Shown: piece after piece, positions 60,715-64,000 of the stretch
How positions within the stretch are numbered: the stretch's first letter is position 1
Layout of the letters: every line of letters starts with the position of its first letter
From: an uncultured Fulvivirga sp.
GTDB taxonomy: Bacteria > Bacteroidota > Bacteroidia > Cytophagales > Cyclobacteriaceae
NCBI GenBank assembly: GCA_947500555.1
Contig: CANMSE010000001.1
Location: 496,001 to 560,000 of the forward strand
Direction: 5' to 3'
DNA length: 64,000 nt
The notes under the pieces: model-generated
Seen by the model: the letters and a program-made list of their open reading frames with translations, nothing else
What the model was told of the DNA's origin: nothing
Database searches by the model: none
Made by a program: the position numbers and the translations under genes

Positions 60715-61575
60715 TTAATTCTTCTTATAAAAGTAAAGCACTGCTTCTATATCCCGTGGTTCTTCACTCAATGTGAAAAATCCCGAACCATCCTTTTTCC
60801 AGGCAATCGATTCCCCTTGAGGCTCAATAACATAAGGGACTTGCTCAGGTTTCGAGAGCATTAGATCTGCTATAGATTGTCCGTCACGCTTCCAGTAGTA
60901 AATAGCATCATATGTTTTGGTCAAAATTTCCTGACCATCGGGAGAGATGTCTGCAGCTACTGAATTGAAATAGGGGATCACTCCAAGTTTCTCCAAAGTA
61001 ATAGTTTCAGTTGTTGATTGAGGGTAAGTAGCTCTATAAATACCTACTTTTTCTTCACGCTTTGACAAAATATAGATATCCTTAGTCAATGGATCAACCA
61101 ATAAACTCTCTGCATCCCTTTTACCATCAGGAAATTCAAATGAGATTAGGTCATAGTTATCAATCGTCCTTTTTTCATCTTTCAAGCTAGGCTCCTCAAA
61201 ACGATAGATATATTTTAATTTATGTACAGCACGATTATCACCTATCTCACCAACATATAGGTAGTTTTTTCCTTCTTCAGGTCCTGGACCACTAGCAATA
61301 TCTTCCCAATCGCGATTCTTGAGAGTTGGAAAAATAAACTCCGCTTTAAATTTCCCATATTCATCTAATAAAAAAAGCCTTGCTTTATCACCGCTATCAT
61401 TATGTGTCCAAAGCATATTCGGGTTGTTAATGCCTGCGGCCAAACCTGACGCCTCATTTATATCTCCATTTTCTACTTCACCTCGCGACTCGGCAGGTGA
61501 GAAAGTCTGCTGGCCAAAGCATGAAATCGTTAAGAATTGAAACAAAAATAATAACCCTATCCTCATAAAAAACAT
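60715..61575 (-). CDS. Secreted propeller-like protein of unknown function
   Basis: 286 aa. Signal peptide (about 1-21; the second Met at residue 4 is an equally good start). The mature part begins with a NEASGLAAGINNPNMLWTHNDSGDKARLFLLD stretch (about 40-71) and contains KNRDWEDIASGPGPEEGKNYLYVGEIGDN (about 86-114) and PDGKRDAESLLVDPLTKDIYILSKRE. These resemble a single-domain beta-propeller group seen in Bacteroidetes and actinobacteria, near SdiA-regulated or phytase-like propellers. No catalytic motif is obvious. It is divergent from the histidine kinase gene. Confidence 0.75.
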   Translation of the reverse strand: MFFMRIGLLFLFQFLTISCFGQQTFSPAESRGEVENGDINEASGLAAGINNPNMLWTHNDSGDKARLFLLDEYGKFKAEFIFPTLKNRDWEDIASGPGPEEGKNYLYVGEIGDNRAVHKLKYIYRFEEPSLKDEKRTIDNYDLISFEFPDGKRDAESLLVDPLTKDIYILSKREEKVGIYRATYPQSTTETITLEKLGVIPYFNSVAADISPDGQEILTKTYDAIYYWKRDGQSIADLMLSKPEQVPYVIEPQGESIAWKKDGSGFFTLSEEPRDIEAVLYFYKKN

Positions 61576-61696
61576 CAGTTAACTAGTGAACATAATGAAA
61601 GAATAAAGATAGAAAACACCGTTAGTAAATTTTAAGGTTGTTAATGATATGTTAATATCAGCACTGACTGACAGATTTTGACTAAATTCAAAATTC

Positions 61697-62962
61697 ATGA
61701 AGCGTAAATCAATTCTTGCTTTGGTGGTTATGGCAGTGATTAGCATTCTGGGCATAGTCACAGTACAGGTCTACTGGTTTAATAAAGCGTTCGATACTGA
61801 AGAAGAATTATTTAATAGAGAGGTAAATACGGCTCTATTTAATGTTGCCAATCAATTCTTTGAGATTAATGAAGCCGCTGTTCCATCGAACAACCCGATT
61901 AAACAATTGAGTACCAACTATTATGTAGTCATGATCAACAATGAAATCGATGCCAATTTACTTGAATATTTATTAAAGTCTGAATTTGAAAAAAGAAGTA
62001 TTGAAGCGGACTTTGAATATGGGATTTACGACTGCACCAGCGATAAAATGGTCTATGGAAATTATGTTTCCTATGATAAAAACAAAGAGGTCAGTGAGCC
62101 CCATGGATTACCAAAGTGGGATAATCAGAGCTATTATTTTGGAGTCCAATTTCCCAACAAAGCTTCAATAATCACTGACAGAATGAGTATTTGGATATTC
62201 TCCTCTTCAGTATTGATTTTAGTAATCATTTTTTTCTCATATGCCATATTTGTCGTTCTACGACAAAGGCGATTGTCTGAAATACAAAAAGATTTTATCA
62301 ATAATATGACCCATGAGTTCAAAACGCCCATCTCAACAATAGCCTTAAGTGCCGAAGTGCTTCAAGACCCCAATATTGTCCATCAACCTGATAGGTTAAA
62401 GAGTTACGCATCGGTTATTAAAAAGGAGAATATCCGACTAAAAAAACAAGTCGAACGTGTTTTGCAAATGGCTGGGATGGATAAAGAAGACATTGTTCTT
62501 AAAAAAGAGAGTACTAGCCTCCATCAACTAATCGAAGACGCTGTCATTGGAATTAAAACAGGAATGGCTAAAAATGGAGACTGGATTGAGCTTCAACTAG
62601 ATGCTTCAAATGACCACCTATTCATTGACAAATTGCATGTATCTAATGTGATATATAACCTAGTAGATAACGCCATTAAGTATTGTAAAGACACTCCAAA
62701 AATTCACATTATCACTTACAACGAAGATGATAAACTATGGATTTCTGTGAAGGACAATGGACTTGGAATCAGCCACGAGGATCAAAAAAGAGTTTTCGAC
62801 AAGTTTTTTAGAGTTCATACCGGAAATAGACACGATGTTAAAGGGTTTGGATTGGGACTGAGCTATGTCCGACAAATAATTAAGGCACACAAAGGAACGA
62901 TATCGGTAAACAGTACAATAGGAAAAGGGAGTGAATTTAAATTTTACCTTTTAAATGAGTAA
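61697..62962 (+). CDS. Membrane sensor histidine kinase
   Basis: 421 aa. Two membrane helices (5-27 and 163-188) bracket a periplasmic sensor of about 135 residues. HisKA follows, with phosphoacceptor His206 in NNMTHEFKTPISTIALSAEVL. HATPase_c has N box VIYNLVDNAIKYC, G1 KDNGLGIS, F box FDKFFRVH and G2 GFGLGLSYVRQI. There is no clear HAMP domain. It overlaps the response regulator by 8 bp, forming a complete two-component system. The signal is unknown. Confidence 0.96.
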   Translation: MKRKSILALVVMAVISILGIVTVQVYWFNKAFDTEEELFNREVNTALFNVANQFFEINEAAVPSNNPIKQLSTNYYVVMINNEIDANLLEYLLKSEFEKRSIEADFEYGIYDCTSDKMVYGNYVSYDKNKEVSEPHGLPKWDNQSYYFGVQFPNKASIITDRMSIWIFSSSVLILVIIFFSYAIFVVLRQRRLSEIQKDFINNMTHEFKTPISTIALSAEVLQDPNIVHQPDRLKSYASVIKKENIRLKKQVERVLQMAGMDKEDIVLKKESTSLHQLIEDAVIGIKTGMAKNGDWIELQLDASNDHLFIDKLHVSNVIYNLVDNAIKYCKDTPKIHIITYNEDDKLWISVKDNGLGISHEDQKRVFDKFFRVHTGNRHDVKGFGLGLSYVRQIIKAHKGTISVNSTIGKGSEFKFYLLNE

Positions 62963-63638
62963 AGCAACAATTCTTTTAGTTGAAGATGACGAAAACCTCT
63001 CTTTCGTTATTCAGGATAATCTTAGGCTCGAAGACTATGAAGTAATCCATTGTGCGACAGGCACAGAGGGGCTCGAAGTTTTTAATGAAAATAAGGTGGA
63101 CTTATGCCTTTTAGATGTAATGCTTCCAAAAATGGATGGCTTCTCACTCGGGAAAGAAATTAGGAAAGAAAATTCAGATATTCCTATACTTTATCTCACA
63201 GCTAAGTCAATGCAAGAAGATAAACTTGAAGGATTTAAAAGTGGTGGAGATGACTATATTACCAAGCCCTTCAGTATAGAAGAACTGATTTTTAGAATTG
63301 AGGTATTCCTGAAAAGAAAAGTTACTAATCCGGGTAATAACCAACTCTTCACACTTGGCAGTTACTCATTCAATTATGCTGAGTTATGCCTAAAACTAGA
63401 TAATGAGGAAAAGCAATTGACTCAAAAAGAAGCTGATATTCTAAGATATTTTTGTCTTCATAAAAGTAGAGTAATCAAACGTGAAGAAATCTTGAAAGAA
63501 GTATGGGGTGATGATGACTATTTTCTCGGAAGAAGTCTTGATGTATTCATTTCAAAACTTCGTAAGTATCTTGCTGGTGATACTGCAATTCAAATTAAAA
63601 ATATCCATGGTGTAGGTTTTAGCTTTAGTGACAGCTAG
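62955..63638 (+). CDS. OmpR-family response regulator
   Basis: 227 aa. Receiver domain (about 4-120) with acidic pocket Glu10, Asp11 and Asp12 and phosphoacceptor Asp54 (CLLDVMLPKMDG), conserved Thr in LYLTAKS and Lys in YITKPFSIEEL. The C-terminal winged helix (about 130-225) has the OmpR pattern LTQKEADILRYFCLHKSRVIKREEILKEVWG and LDVFISKLRKYL. It overlaps the kinase gene by 8 bp and should be its partner. Target genes unknown; the propeller-like gene upstream and the VOC gene downstream are candidates by position only. Confidence 0.96.
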   Translation: MSKATILLVEDDENLSFVIQDNLRLEDYEVIHCATGTEGLEVFNENKVDLCLLDVMLPKMDGFSLGKEIRKENSDIPILYLTAKSMQEDKLEGFKSGGDDYITKPFSIEELIFRIEVFLKRKVTNPGNNQLFTLGSYSFNYAELCLKLDNEEKQLTQKEADILRYFCLHKSRVIKREEILKEVWGDDDYFLGRSLDVFISKLRKYLAGDTAIQIKNIHGVGFSFSDS

Positions 63639-63699
63639 TTATTAACATTAGCTCCAATCCTAAACTTTTACTTAACTTACGTTCAAAAAAATACGAAGT

Positions 63700-64000
63700 A
63701 TGAAACTCGAAACAATAACTCCCAACCTGATGGTTGAAGATGTACGACAAACAATCAATTATTATCATGGTGTGCTAGGCTTTAAAACAGTAGATACAGT
63801 GCCAACAGAAAGTGATGTGCTTGACTGGGCAAGGTTAAAAAAAGGAGATGTTGAAATCATGTTACAAAGTGAAGACAGTCTCAAAAAAGATTTGCCGGAA
63901 ATCAGAAAAGAAGATATTGGCGGTGGTTGCACTCTATTCATCACAATGGTCGGAGTGAATGACTATTATGATTACCTATATACATCTGCTGATGTAGTGG
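63700..64000 (+). CDS. VOC/glyoxalase-family protein, partial (N-terminal 100 aa)
   Basis: The frame opens at ATG 63700 and runs off the window. It begins MKLETITPNLMVEDVRQTI and NYYHGVLGFKTVD, the beta-alpha-beta start of VOC-superfamily (glyoxalase/bleomycin-resistance) domains, and continues with LDWARLKKGDVEIMLQSED, the usual metal-site strand region. Substrate cannot be told. It lies 61 bp after the response regulator gene on the same strand. Confidence 0.85.
   Translation, partial: MKLETITPNLMVEDVRQTINYYHGVLGFKTVDTVPTESDVLDWARLKKGDVEIMLQSEDSLKKDLPEIRKEDIGGGCTLFITMVGVNDYYDYLYTSADVV

Overview
The window reads as chromosomal DNA of a free-living, probably marine or soil Bacteroidetes (Cytophagales-like; genus not determinable). 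The grounds are SusC/SusD-type proteins, a sigma/FecR/TonB-receptor system, DUF3857, DUF4249, DUF2911 and PD40 proteins, many short-signal lipoproteins, AT-rich non-coding DNA, few Shine-Dalgarno sequences and TAnnTTTG-like promoter elements. I see no rRNA, tRNA, CRISPR array, prophage or insertion sequence. No gene-free stretch exceeds 300 bp; the longest are 48848-49128 (a REP-doublet) and 31622-31896 (nothing recognised).

Region 1 (1-12431) looks like a complete peptidoglycan-salvage locus. A minus-strand operon runs NagB/PIG-L fusion, SusC, SusD, GHL10 (DigH/YngK-like) glycosidase, GNAT acetyltransferase, AmpG permease and a GH3 (NagZ-like) glycosidase cut by the window edge. Facing away from it is a plus-strand operon: DeoR-type regulator, MurQ etherase and a BadF-type amino-sugar kinase. 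Together they could bring a cell-wall sugar fragment across both membranes and convert MurNAc and GlcNAc to fructose-6-P. An intrinsic terminator sits between susD and the downstream enzymes.

Region 2 (12465-26049) is mostly minus strand: a five-PAS histidine kinase with a YghO-like acyltransferase, a VTT membrane protein and ferrochelatase; an alpha/beta hydrolase-OsmC fusion on the plus strand; a glsA/glsB-like pair for amino-acid lipids; a tightly overlapped metK, UbiA-like, methyltransferase, DJ-1 lipoprotein operon; and an RsmI-like methylase with an esterase.

Region 3 (26149-37736) carries secreted proteins (PD40/OmpA-like, DUF2911, M28 peptidase, MORN repeats), a LOG-family hydrolase and an aspartyl protease-PDZ protein. 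A type III polyketide synthase cluster follows (FAD oxidoreductase, UbiA prenyltransferase, PKS III, methyltransferase), which likely makes a modified, perhaps prenylated, phenolic.

Region 4 (37824-54298) holds a large Asp-box propeller protein, two tandem DUF3857 proteins behind a 17-bp-arm palindrome, a nitroreductase, an M14 peptidase, an FHA membrane protein followed by a membrane gene broken by an in-frame TGA, a YraN-like nuclease, a REP-doublet, LipB, a DnaQ-like exonuclease, RNase R and a polyprenyl synthase.

Region 5 (54310-64000) holds a lipoprotein, a sigma/FecR/TonB-receptor/DUF4249 cell-surface signalling operon, a secreted propeller-like protein, a two-component system and the start of a VOC protein.
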